Position numbers and translations under genes: made by a program. This document shows, in pieces, positions 1 to 6,577 of a stretch of 7,891 bases of DNA. Numbering within the stretch: position 1 is the stretch's first letter; every line of letters begins with the position of its first letter. The notes beneath the pieces were generated by a model. It was given only the letters and a program-made list of their open reading frames with translations, was not told where the DNA came from and searched no databases. This stretch comes from an uncultured Candidatus Udaeobacter sp. (GTDB lineage Bacteria; Verrucomicrobiota; Verrucomicrobiia; Chthoniobacterales; UBA10450), in NCBI GenBank assembly GCA_955652715.1, contig CATPBS010000344.1, positions 1 to 7,891 of the forward strand. Direction: 5' to 3'.

Positions 1-779
1 ATCCGGAGAAGCGCAAGAAATACGATCAACTCGGCGCGGATTGGAATCGCCCGGGCGGGTTCCAGCCACCTCCTGACTGGCAACGGCAAGGACAGCAACC
101 CGGCGGCGGATTTTATCAATGGGGCGGCGATGGCGGCGGAGTTCAATTCGAGTTCGACGGAACGGGGTTCAGCGACTTCTTCGAAGCATTCTTCGGGGGC
201 GGCCGCGGTCGCTCGGCTTTCGGCGGATTTGGCGGACGTCAGGCGACGGCGGAGCGTGGCGCCGACGTCGAAGCCGACATCATGGTCACACTTGAAGAGG
301 CGTTGCACGGATCGACCCGAACAGTCTCGTTGCGCCGGGCTGGCTCAAATAAGGTGGAAAATTACCAGGTTAAGATCCCGCGCGGCGTTCATGAAGGACA
401 GCGAATCCGTTTGCGCGGTCAGGGGGAAGCGGGCGCGCGCGGAGGAAAAAGCGGCGATCTTTTTCTTCGCGTGCGCCTGGCTCGACATCCGGATTTTTCA
501 GTCGAAGGCAGCGATCTGATTCACGAGGTGAAAATCGAGCCGTGGCAGGCGGTGCTTGGCACCGAATTGCTTGTGCCCACTCTCGAAGGGAAAGTACGCC
601 TGAAAATTCCGCCAGGCACACAGGGTGGACAACGGTTTCGTCTGCGCGAACGCGGACTGCCTGGCGTCTCTGGTAAGCGCGGCGACCTCTATGTTGTTGT
701 TCAGATCAATGTCCCCAAAAAAATAACCGAACGCGAGAAGGAGATCTGGCGTGACTTGGCGAAACTGCATGGAGGGTAG
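1..779 (+). CDS. CbpA-type J-domain co-chaperone, 3' part (DnaJ class B)
   Basis: This gene is cut by the left edge; the reading frame begins at base 3 and the visible part encodes 258 residues. It starts in the last helix of a J domain (EKRKKYDQLG), so the HPD motif that stimulates DnaK lies outside the window. A Gly/Phe-rich linker with FSDFFEAFFGG follows at about residues 15-84. Two beta-rich substrate-binding domains come next: the first begins near RGADVEADI with LEEALHG, and the second contains IPPGTQGGQRFRLRERGLPG. The protein ends in the usual C-terminal segment (ITEREKEIWRDLAKL). No CxxCxGxG zinc-finger repeats occur between linker and C-terminal domains, which makes it a CbpA-like class B protein and not true DnaJ. 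By family knowledge it is a cytosolic DnaK co-chaperone that binds unfolded polypeptides; some members bind nucleoid DNA. No downstream gene is tightly coupled to it, and a palindrome starts one base after the stop codon region. Confidence 0.93.
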   Translation, partial: PEKRKKYDQLGADWNRPGGFQPPPDWQRQGQQPGGGFYQWGGDGGGVQFEFDGTGFSDFFEAFFGGGRGRSAFGGFGGRQATAERGADVEADIMVTLEEALHGSTRTVSLRRAGSNKVENYQVKIPRGVHEGQRIRLRGQGEAGARGGKSGDLFLRVRLARHPDFSVEGSDLIHEVKIEPWQAVLGTELLVPTLEGKVRLKIPPGTQGGQRFRLRERGLPGVSGKRGDLYVVVQINVPKKITEREKEIWRDLAKLHGG

Positions 780-780
780 C

Positions 781-840
781 AAGGAACGGCGGTTTCCAAT
801 CCGCCCTTTCTGTTCGGCGGACTGGAGACCGCCGCTCCTT
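781..840. repeat. 60-base near-perfect palindrome (REP-like or hairpin spacer element)
   Basis: The left arm (781-805, starting AAGGAACGGCGG) pairs with the right arm (816-840, ending CCGCCGCTCCTT) over 25 positions. Three pairs differ (786/835, 794/827, 799/822), and the loop is 10 bases (806-815). It starts just after the J-protein stop codon and ends 31 bases before rpiB. No T-run follows on either strand, so it is not a textbook intrinsic terminator, although it would stall or protect an mRNA end. Its length, arm purity and position between genes resemble repetitive extragenic palindromes. Whether it is repeated elsewhere cannot be seen from one window. Confidence 0.75.
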
Positions 841-871
841 GACTCGACAGCGTGACTGTAATTCCGCTTAA

Positions 872-1312
872 ATGTCCATTATGAAAATTTCCCTCGGCTC
901 AGACCACGCCGGCTTCCGTTACAAAGAAAAAGTAAAACAATTGCTCGGCTCGCTTGGGCACGAAGTAAAAGACTTCGGCACGTTCAGTGAAGACCCTGTG
1001 GACTATCCGCTTTTCATTCGGCCGGCAGCGGAAGCAGTAGCAGGCGGCGAGTGCGAACGAGGCATCGTATTTGGCGGTTCCGGCAACGGGGAGGCGATGG
1101 TGGCGAACAAAGTGCACGGCGTGCGATGCGCCCTTTGCTGGAATGAAGAGTCGGCACGTCTCTCCCGCCACCACAACGACGCCAACGTGCTTTCAATCGG
1201 CGAGCGTCTGATCCCTGAGGATCTGGCGCTAAGTATCGTTCGCATCTGGCTCGAAACCGGTTTCGACGGAGGCCGGCATGAAAGACGCGTGGCGATGTTA
1301 AACGCGATGTAG
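872..1312 (+). CDS. rpiB: Ribose-5-phosphate isomerase B (RpiB/LacAB family)
   Basis: This cytosolic enzyme of 146 residues interconverts ribose 5-phosphate and ribulose 5-phosphate in the non-oxidative pentose phosphate pathway. The N-terminal phosphate/sugar-binding motif GSDHAG is at residues 9-14, VDYP at 43-46, and the RLSRHHNDANV segment with the ring-opening His at 96-106. The catalytic loop reads FGGSGNGE (67-74), where the E. coli type has CGTGIG with a catalytic Cys. By family knowledge this is the mycobacterial-type active site, in which a Glu (here E74) is the general base. Length is normal. Two starts are possible, ATG at 872 and ATG at 881; neither has a clear Shine-Dalgarno sequence, and the upstream one is given. 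The stop codon lies inside the palindrome at 1311-1366, and the gene converges on the prenyltransferase gene. Some family members act on other sugar phosphates such as allose 6-phosphate, so the exact substrate is inferred. Confidence 0.93.
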   Translation: MSIMKISLGSDHAGFRYKEKVKQLLGSLGHEVKDFGTFSEDPVDYPLFIRPAAEAVAGGECERGIVFGGSGNGEAMVANKVHGVRCALCWNEESARLSRHHNDANVLSIGERLIPEDLALSIVRIWLETGFDGGRHERRVAMLNAM

Positions 1313-1366
1313 GTAGGGCGCTTCACCTTAAGCGCCTCGGGCGATTGAGGTCAATCGGCCCTACCT
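1311..1366. repeat. Three-way-junction palindrome between convergent rpiB and ubiA
   Basis: An outer stem AGGTAGGGC (1311-1319) pairs with GCCCTACCT (1358-1366). Inside it are two further hairpins: GCGCTT (1318-1323) with AAGCGC (1330-1335), and CGATTG (1342-1347) with CAATCG (1352-1357). The outer stem and the first hairpin share bases 1318-1319, so the junction can slide by two bases. The element holds the last two bases of the rpiB stop (TAG, 1310-1312) and the whole minus-strand ubiA stop (1361-1363). It probably acts as a two-way 3' end for the convergent genes, though no T-run follows it on either side. The form resembles a REP-type mobile palindrome. Confidence 0.7.
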
Positions 1367-2260
1367 GATCAATCGATCCGCGCAAACCGCGACGAGAAAC
1401 ACCGCGCTCACGAATGCGTTGCTTTGAAAAAACGCGCGATTGATTCCCGCGACATCGAGTTTCTCGATCTTGTGTTCGTAAACCAGCGCCGCTGCAACCA
1501 GAGGCATCGACCAGTAATAGAGCGGACCAAGTCTCGCCAAAAGCCCGAACCCGATGAGCGCGACAAAGGTTAGGAGATGCAATAGCTGCGCTAGCCGAAG
1601 ACTGCGCGTAATCCCGAGTTTCACAACCAGCGAACGAATCCCTTCGCGCCGATCGAAATCGTAATCCTGCGTGGCATAAATCAGATCGAATCCTGCGACC
1701 CAGCAAATCACTCCAAACCCAAGGACGACTGGCGCAATATCGATGCGTCCAGTCTGCGCGATCCAGGCGCCCACAGGAGCGACCGCCAAAGCCAGACCGA
1801 GAAAGAAGTGCGTCGCGCTGGTGAACCGTTTCGTGAGCGAATAGAAAAAAATCACAAGCAGAGCAACCGGAGCGAGAATGAAAGTCAGCCGATTGATCGC
1901 GGCCGCCGCGAGAATGAATCCGACAGAACTCAGAACGAGCAAAAGCGAGGCGGCGAATTTTGAAATCAGCAAGTGGCGAGAAGCTGTACGTGGATTTCGC
2001 TGGTCGAGAGACCAATCGACCAAACGATTGAAAAGCATCGCCGCAGTGCGCGCAAACACCATGCAGACGAGCACTAACACCAGAATTCTCAACGACGGCC
2101 AGCCATTTGCCGCCACGATCAGCGCGCCCAGCGCAAATGGCAGCGCAAAAATTGTGTGCGAGAAACGAATCAGCCGCAGAAATCTCGACAGCGGCCCGCT
2201 AAGTCCGAATTGCTCACCTTGTCGATGCTTCAAGTCCACGGTCATTCGCGGCGCAATCAT
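1361..2260 (-). CDS. ubiA: UbiA-family prenyltransferase, probably MqnP (menaquinone synthesis)
   Basis: This 299-residue inner-membrane enzyme transfers a polyprenyl chain from a polyprenyl diphosphate onto an aromatic acceptor in quinone synthesis. The first Asp-rich motif is NRLVDWSLD (78-86), followed by the QRNPRTA signature (87-93). The second Asp-rich motif is in QDYDFDRREG (198-207). Together these bind the Mg-diphosphate. About eight hydrophobic helices are spread along the chain (for example 58-70, 105-121, 129-141, 152-168). The segments HTIFALPFALG, YSLTKRFTSATH and AGFDLIYATQDYDFD match the subgroup often labelled 4-hydroxybenzoate polyprenyltransferase-like, or MqnP of the futalosine menaquinone route. 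The acceptor is therefore inferred to be 1,4-dihydroxy-6-naphthoate; 4-hydroxybenzoate is the alternative. The start given is ATG at 2260; ATG at 2245 is equally possible and neither has a good ribosome binding site. The gene lies 65 bases after rarA on the same strand, so co-transcription is likely. Confidence 0.9.
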   Translation of the reverse strand: MIAPRMTVDLKHRQGEQFGLSGPLSRFLRLIRFSHTIFALPFALGALIVAANGWPSLRILVLVLVCMVFARTAAMLFNRLVDWSLDQRNPRTASRHLLISKFAASLLLVLSSVGFILAAAAINRLTFILAPVALLVIFFYSLTKRFTSATHFFLGLALAVAPVGAWIAQTGRIDIAPVVLGFGVICWVAGFDLIYATQDYDFDRREGIRSLVVKLGITRSLRLAQLLHLLTFVALIGFGLLARLGPLYYWSMPLVAAALVYEHKIEKLDVAGINRAFFQSNAFVSAVFLVAVCADRLIR

Positions 2261-2325
2261 AGGCGTGCCAGATCGCGATATTTGAGGCGATACGATCGAT
2301 ATCAGAGGCCGCTCGCACAGTCGCC

Positions 2326-3528
2326 CTATCCTTCTGGATTTACCGGGAAATGCTTGTTCTTGAGATGTTCCGGGACGCGGTCGGTTTGTTCCATTTCGAT
2401 CTTTTCGGTTGCGGCATTCAGCGCCTCGTAGGCTTCGCGGCTTTTTGGTGCGCGGCACATGTAAGCGGTCGCATGCGCAAGAGGGATGCGCGCTTCGGGC
2501 ATGCCGACAAATTCCACCGCCTGTTGTGTCGCGATCGCGATCGGCAATGCTTCTGGATCGGCGAGGCCAACATCTTCGCTCGCGAAAATGACGATGCGTC
2601 GCGCGATGAAACGGAAATCTTCTCCGGCATGCAGCATTTTCGCGAGCCAATACATGGCGCCTTTTTCATCGGATGCGCGCATGCTTTTGATAAACGCGCT
2701 GATCGCGTCGTAGTGCGCGTCGCCGGCGCGATCGTACACGACCGCCTTCTGTTGAATGCTCTCTTCTGCCACCGCGAGGCTAAAGTGAATTGCCTCGCGC
2801 GAATCTGGAGGCGTCGTTAGCACGCCAATCTCGAGCGCGTTAAGACATTTGCGAGCATCGCCGTCGCTAAGCTTCGCCAGATGGCGGCGCGCGTCTTTAT
2901 TGATCTTTACGTTGTAATTCCCGAGGCCGCGCTCTTTATCGGCTAATGCGCGATTGATCAGCTCTTCCAGTTGCTGAGCGCTGAGCGGTTCGAGTCGAAA
3001 AACCTGCGAGCGCGAGACGAGGGCGCTGTTCACGTAAAAGAACGGATTGTAAGTGGTCGCGCCAATCAGGCGGAGGTTGCCTGCCTCAACGTCGGGCAAA
3101 AGAATGTCCTGTTGCGCTTTATTGAAATGATGGATCTCATCGATGAACAGGATCGTCTTCTGTCCCGACGTGCGGAGGCGATTCGCGGCCGCAGCGATCA
3201 CGCGGCGCATTTCGGCGACGTTGCTTTCCACGCCGCTGATCCGAATGAATTTCGCATGGGTCATCTCCGCGATGATCCGCGCCAACGTGGTCTTGCCGGT
3301 GCCGGGCGGCCCGGAGAAGATCACCGAAGGCAAACGATCGGCTTCAATTGCGCGGCGCAAAAGTTTGCCAGGCCCAAGAATGTGTTCCTGGCCGACAAAT
3401 TCCTCGAGCGAGCGCGGCCGCATCCGCGTGGCGAGCGGCGCAGCGCTGTCTGCGGCTTCAATCTCTTCCTTTTCCTCGAATAGATCGTGCACCCATGGAA
3501 AAATACGGCGCGCGTGAAGACTCTGCAT
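2326..3528 (-). CDS. rarA: RarA/MgsA (WRNIP1-family) AAA+ replication-associated ATPase
   Basis: This cytosolic, clamp-loader-like ATPase acts at stalled replication forks. With the start given it has 400 residues. The conserved N-terminal motif HDLFEE is followed by RMRPRSLEEFVGQEH (36-50). Walker A GPPGTGKT is at 73-80, Walker B ILFIDE at 126-131, sensor 1 GATTYN at 156-161, and SRSQVF with the putative arginine finger at 172-177. Sensor 2 DGDARKCLNALE and the helical collar follow. The protein ends soon after VPEHLKNK, so the usual tail of some 30-40 residues (typically with GYKYPHDY) is missing; the family is commonly 420-450 residues. The start is uncertain. ATG 3528 has GGAAA upstream, while GTG 3492 gives the family-typical beginning at DLFEE. 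In-frame upstream starts to 3639 would overlap uspA and lack family similarity. The gene is divergent from uspA and probably co-transcribed with ubiA. Confidence 0.9.
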   Translation of the reverse strand: MQSLHARRIFPWVHDLFEEKEEIEAADSAAPLATRMRPRSLEEFVGQEHILGPGKLLRRAIEADRLPSVIFSGPPGTGKTTLARIIAEMTHAKFIRISGVESNVAEMRRVIAAAANRLRTSGQKTILFIDEIHHFNKAQQDILLPDVEAGNLRLIGATTYNPFFYVNSALVSRSQVFRLEPLSAQQLEELINRALADKERGLGNYNVKINKDARRHLAKLSDGDARKCLNALEIGVLTTPPDSREAIHFSLAVAEESIQQKAVVYDRAGDAHYDAISAFIKSMRASDEKGAMYWLAKMLHAGEDFRFIARRIVIFASEDVGLADPEALPIAIATQQAVEFVGMPEARIPLAHATAYMCRAPKSREAYEALNAATEKIEMEQTDRVPEHLKNKHFPVNPEG

Positions 3529-3628
3529 CTCATTTCCGGGACATAGGCGCGAACCCTGTCGATTGGGCGAGACCTTCCCTGCCATCTTGTGATTAAGCTG
3601 CGCGATAGTTAAGCTGGAAGGAACGAAC
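3529..3628. promoter_or_regulatory. Divergent spacer between rarA and uspA
   Basis: This 100-base spacer must hold promoters for both divergent genes. I see no strong sigma70-type -35/-10 pair. An 8-base direct repeat TTAAGCTG occurs at 3593-3600 and 3609-3616, 16 bases apart from start to start, with the second copy running into the uspA ribosome binding site. It could be a regulator site, but it is short enough to be chance. Confidence 0.35.
3618..3622 (+). promoter_or_regulatory. Ribosome binding site of the universal stress protein gene
   Basis: AAGGA at 3618-3622 sits six bases before the GTG at 3629. It supports GTG as the true start even though it is not ATG. Confidence 0.75.
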
Positions 3629-4129
3629 GTGAAACGCATTCTTGTCCCGATTGATTTTTCCGACGTGACACCGCGTGTGATCGATCTGGCGCGACAGCTC
3701 GCTAAAGCTCTCGATGCGGAGATTCATCTTGTTCATGTGAAAGAACTGAGTGCTGCGGCAGCACCAGGCACGCTGGGCTACGGGCTGGCGGGAATGCCCG
3801 AGCTTGCGCCGATGGCGGGTGTGCCGGTTCCAGGGTTTGAGCCCATGCCGCACCCAATTGCGCAGAGTGAAGATCAGAAGTCCAGGCTGGCTCGATGGCA
3901 GAAAGAAATCGCTCAGGACGGCGTTCAGGTCACATTGCACCAGCCGACTGGCGCGGTGGCCGAAGAAATTTTAAAGGAAGCGGACGCCGTTAGCGCGGAC
4001 TTGATTGTGATGGGCACGCACGGCCACGGCGGGATGTATAATTTTCTTGTAGGCAGCGCGACCAAAGGTGTTCTCAAGCATAGCACTTGTCCCGTGCTCC
4101 TCGTGCCGCGGGCGAATTCCTCCTCATAG
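3629..4129 (+). CDS. Universal stress protein, ATP-binding UspA-family
   Basis: This single Usp domain of 166 residues starts with the typical strand RILVPIDFS (3-11) and ends with HSTCPVLLVP (151-160). The nucleotide-binding signature G-x2-G-x9-G-S is intact: G129, G132, G142, S143 (in MGTHGHGG and LVGSAT). By family knowledge this predicts the ATP-binding subgroup, which usually works as a cytosolic dimer in stress survival. A Pro/Gly/Met-rich insertion at about residues 43-80 lengthens the loop after strand 2; such loops vary within the family. The GTG start is chosen because of the AAGGA ribosome binding site and because the first strand begins right there. The gene is divergent from rarA and apparently monocistronic. 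The specific stress or partner is not visible from sequence. Confidence 0.93.
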   Translation: MKRILVPIDFSDVTPRVIDLARQLAKALDAEIHLVHVKELSAAAAPGTLGYGLAGMPELAPMAGVPVPGFEPMPHPIAQSEDQKSRLARWQKEIAQDGVQVTLHQPTGAVAEEILKEADAVSADLIVMGTHGHGGMYNFLVGSATKGVLKHSTCPVLLVPRANSSS

Positions 4130-4276
4130 GGTTTCGACGCCCGACATCCAATTCAGATAATTGAGCGTTCGGTGTTGGGCGTTGGGCGTTTTGTGTCATT
4201 TCCGAGAAGTCTCCATGATCGCCGGTCGCGATTGCGGCTTGCTTTCTGAAGCTTGGATAAGCGAAAAGCGCGGTAG
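4130..4276. other. Spacer between uspA-like gene and comEC
   Basis: This 147-base stretch has no convincing coding capacity. It holds a short imperfect heptamer repeat (4165-4192) and presumably the comEC promoter, which I cannot place with confidence. No hairpin followed by a T-run is seen downstream of the stress-protein gene. Confidence 0.5.
4165..4192 (+). repeat. Imperfect tandem heptamer repeat (GCGTTGG-like, four units)
   Basis: Four consecutive 7-base units read GCGTTCG, GTGTTGG, GCGTTGG and GCGTTTT. The phase is clear for the middle two units and degenerate at the ends. Heptamer-type runs of this kind (TTGGGCG) occur as short dispersed tracts in some bacterial genomes; dispersal here is inference only. 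Confidence 0.55.
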
Positions 4277-6577
4277 ATGAAATTGCTCGGTGCGCCGCGG
4301 CAGCCATTTGTCGGTCTCGCGCTCGTGTCTGCAATAGGAATTATCGCGGCGGAGGTCTTTCCACTTCCATCTGTGGTCCTGACTGCAACAGCGATGATTC
4401 TCGCGGTCTGTATTCTCGCTGTTGCTTGCTGGCCAAGATTGCTCGCGACATACGCTATCGTCGGAGCTGGTTTTTTCGTGCTTCACAACTTTCAAACCAA
4501 GGACACGGAAGGCCAGCAGCTCGCTGATGAACTTGGCAGCCGGCCACGAGTCCTCACGGCAATCGGTTGTGTCACCAGTGAGCCAAAGACCGCGCCGAGC
4601 GGATTCGCGACGTTCCTGCTCAAGCTCAAGTCAATTGACCTCGAAGCCAGAAAACGATCCGCGCACGCCATCTGGCAGGTCCGTTGGAAAGGCGCACCGG
4701 AATTTGGCGACGAACTGAAGTTTTCTGGAACTGCCGAGCCTATACTGCCGCCGCGAAATCCAGGTGAATTTGATATGCGCTCTTATCTCGCGCGCCGCGA
4801 CGTTCGTCGAAGGCTGTTCGTTCGCTATCCGGAGGACGGCTCGCTGATTCGACACGGCGGTGGTAACCCAATCCTGCGCGCCGCCCAGAAATCGCGGACT
4901 TGGATGCAAAACGCACTCTGCCGAGGGCTGGAGGACGCACCCGAGGTCCAAAATTTTCTCAGCGGGATCGTGCTTGGGTTGAGGCACCAGACGCCCGAGG
5001 ACATTGAAGAACCGTTTCAACAAACAGGCACTCTTCACCTTTTCGCCGTCGCTGGTCTGCACGTAGGAATTGTTGCCGCGCTTTTGTGGATGCTGGCGAC
5101 GGTCGCGCGGCTTTCGCGCAAGTCCGCTGCGGCGCTCATCATTCCGCTGCTTCTCTTTTACGCTGCAGTCACGGGAGTGCACGTCTCGAGCGTGCGGGCG
5201 GCAGTAATGAGCTCGATTTTACTCGGCGGTTTCTTTTTCGACCGAAAAGTTTTCGTAATGAACAGTCTCGCCGCGGCGGCGGTCTTTCTTCTCTGCTGGG
5301 ATACAAACGAACTCTTTTCCACAGGCTTTCAACTCTCCTTCGCGGTCGTGGGGGCCATTGTGTTATTGGCCGATCCCGTTTCTGGATTGTTACAGCGCTC
5401 GAGCGCGCCCGATCCTTTTTTGCCACGTACCCTCGTGCGCGGCGCGCGACGTTGGATGCACGCAAGCTTTGACTGGCTCTGTCGCGGGAGCAGCGTTTCT
5501 CTCGCGGCTTGGGCAGGCTCACTGCCGCTGGTGGTTTGGTATTTCTACATCGTCACCCCGATTTCCTTGCTGGCGAATTTGCTCGTGGTGCCGATTGCCT
5601 TCTTCATACTCGCGATCGGGCTTCTGTCGCTTCTTTCGACGCCGTTGCTGCCGGGGCTGGCTGTGATTTTCAACAATGCCAACTGGTCGTTGGCGCGGCT
5701 TGTTTTAGGAATCGTGCAAATCCTCGCGCACGTTCCTGGCGGCCATTTCTACGTCGAACACCCACATTGGCCAGAAAAGCTGGTCGCCAAGATCACGGTG
5801 CTCGATCTCGGCGCGGGGGCGGCTGTTCACCTGCAGACGGGAAGCGCGGATTGGCTGTTCGATTGCGGGAACGAGCGGAGCTATCAACGTGTGGTTCGCG
5901 AATATTTGCACTGGGCCGGCGTAAACCGCCTCTTGGGCTTACTGCTCACGCATGGCGACGCGCTTCACCTGGGTGGGACGGGACAATTGCTGGACGATTT
6001 TCGTCGAGTACGTGTGGTGGATAATCCTGCCCCCGATCGCTCGACTGTACACCGGCGATTGCAACGTCTCTTTCAAGAACGTGGAATCCAGTCGGAAGGC
6101 CTGACTGCGGGAGACAGTTTTCGTCTATCTCGCGATGTTATCGCGCAGGTCCTGTTTCCCCCGAGTAGCTTCACCTCGCCGATCGCTGATGATCAGGCAT
6201 ATGTCATCCGCGTGTTGGTCGGCCCGGCGACGTCCGTCTTGTTCGTGTCGGATGCGGGCACCAGAACCGAAGACGCATTGTTGTCCCGTCATTCAAATGT
6301 TCGTAGCGACATCATCATTAAAGGTCAGCACCATTCCGGAGCGTCCGGCTCCGGAGCGTTTCTCGACGCTGTGCAGCCGCGCCTGATCATTGCGAGTTCG
6401 CGCGATTTTCCCGATCACGAGCGAATCAGCGACGCCTGGGCCGAGGAATTGCAGCAACGCGGTATCAAACTTTTTCGCCAGGATCAGACCGGCGCGGTGA
6501 CACTGCGCTTCAGTCACGACGGCTGGGAAGCGCAAAGTTATGTCACGGGCGAAACTTTTCGCAGCGCCAGCCAGTGA
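4277..6577 (+). CDS. comEC: ComEC/Rec2 family DNA-uptake channel with C-terminal MBL domain
   Basis: At 766 residues this is a full-length ComEC/Rec2, the inner-membrane channel that passes single-stranded DNA into the cytoplasm during natural transformation. N-terminal helices (about 12-29, 33-51, 57-70) are followed by the OB-like DUF4131 region (about 85-200, with GDELKFSG and RNPGEFDMRSYL). The Competence domain follows, with GTLHLFAVAGLHVGI (251-265), VHVSSVRAAVM (301-311) and FSTGFQLSFAVVGA (347-360), plus several more helices to about residue 485. The last 260 residues are a metallo-beta-lactamase-like domain starting at KITVLDLGAG (505). In this domain the usual DVGQGDA is DLGAGAA (510-516), THPDADHIGG is THGDALHLGG (558-567) and HHGS is HHSG (685-688), so the putative nuclease site is altered. 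No clear ribosome binding site precedes ATG 4277. The 3' end overlaps convergent trmB by 40 bases. The other competence genes are not in the window. Confidence 0.94.
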   Translation: MKLLGAPRQPFVGLALVSAIGIIAAEVFPLPSVVLTATAMILAVCILAVACWPRLLATYAIVGAGFFVLHNFQTKDTEGQQLADELGSRPRVLTAIGCVTSEPKTAPSGFATFLLKLKSIDLEARKRSAHAIWQVRWKGAPEFGDELKFSGTAEPILPPRNPGEFDMRSYLARRDVRRRLFVRYPEDGSLIRHGGGNPILRAAQKSRTWMQNALCRGLEDAPEVQNFLSGIVLGLRHQTPEDIEEPFQQTGTLHLFAVAGLHVGIVAALLWMLATVARLSRKSAAALIIPLLLFYAAVTGVHVSSVRAAVMSSILLGGFFFDRKVFVMNSLAAAAVFLLCWDTNELFSTGFQLSFAVVGAIVLLADPVSGLLQRSSAPDPFLPRTLVRGARRWMHASFDWLCRGSSVSLAAWAGSLPLVVWYFYIVTPISLLANLLVVPIAFFILAIGLLSLLSTPLLPGLAVIFNNANWSLARLVLGIVQILAHVPGGHFYVEHPHWPEKLVAKITVLDLGAGAAVHLQTGSADWLFDCGNERSYQRVVREYLHWAGVNRLLGLLLTHGDALHLGGTGQLLDDFRRVRVVDNPAPDRSTVHRRLQRLFQERGIQSEGLTAGDSFRLSRDVIAQVLFPPSSFTSPIADDQAYVIRVLVGPATSVLFVSDAGTRTEDALLSRHSNVRSDIIIKGQHHSGASGSGAFLDAVQPRLIIASSRDFPDHERISDAWAEELQQRGIKLFRQDQTGAVTLRFSHDGWEAQSYVTGETFRSASQ

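Noticed and set aside
781..840. Classical rho-independent terminator for the J-protein gene
   Set aside because: The stem is right for it, but no run of T follows on either strand.
2261..2650. N-terminal extension of the prenyltransferase of about 130 residues
   Set aside because: The extended frame overlaps the 3' end of rarA, is rich in Arg/Cys/His like an out-of-frame reading, and has no family similarity; the protein proper begins near 2260.
3529..3639. N-terminal extension of RarA up to 3639
   Set aside because: It would overlap the uspA start, shows no family similarity, and RarA proteins typically begin just before DLFE.
4631..5182. 183-codon minus-strand reading frame opposite comEC
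   Set aside because: It lies entirely inside comEC, with basic low-similarity composition typical of antisense shadows.
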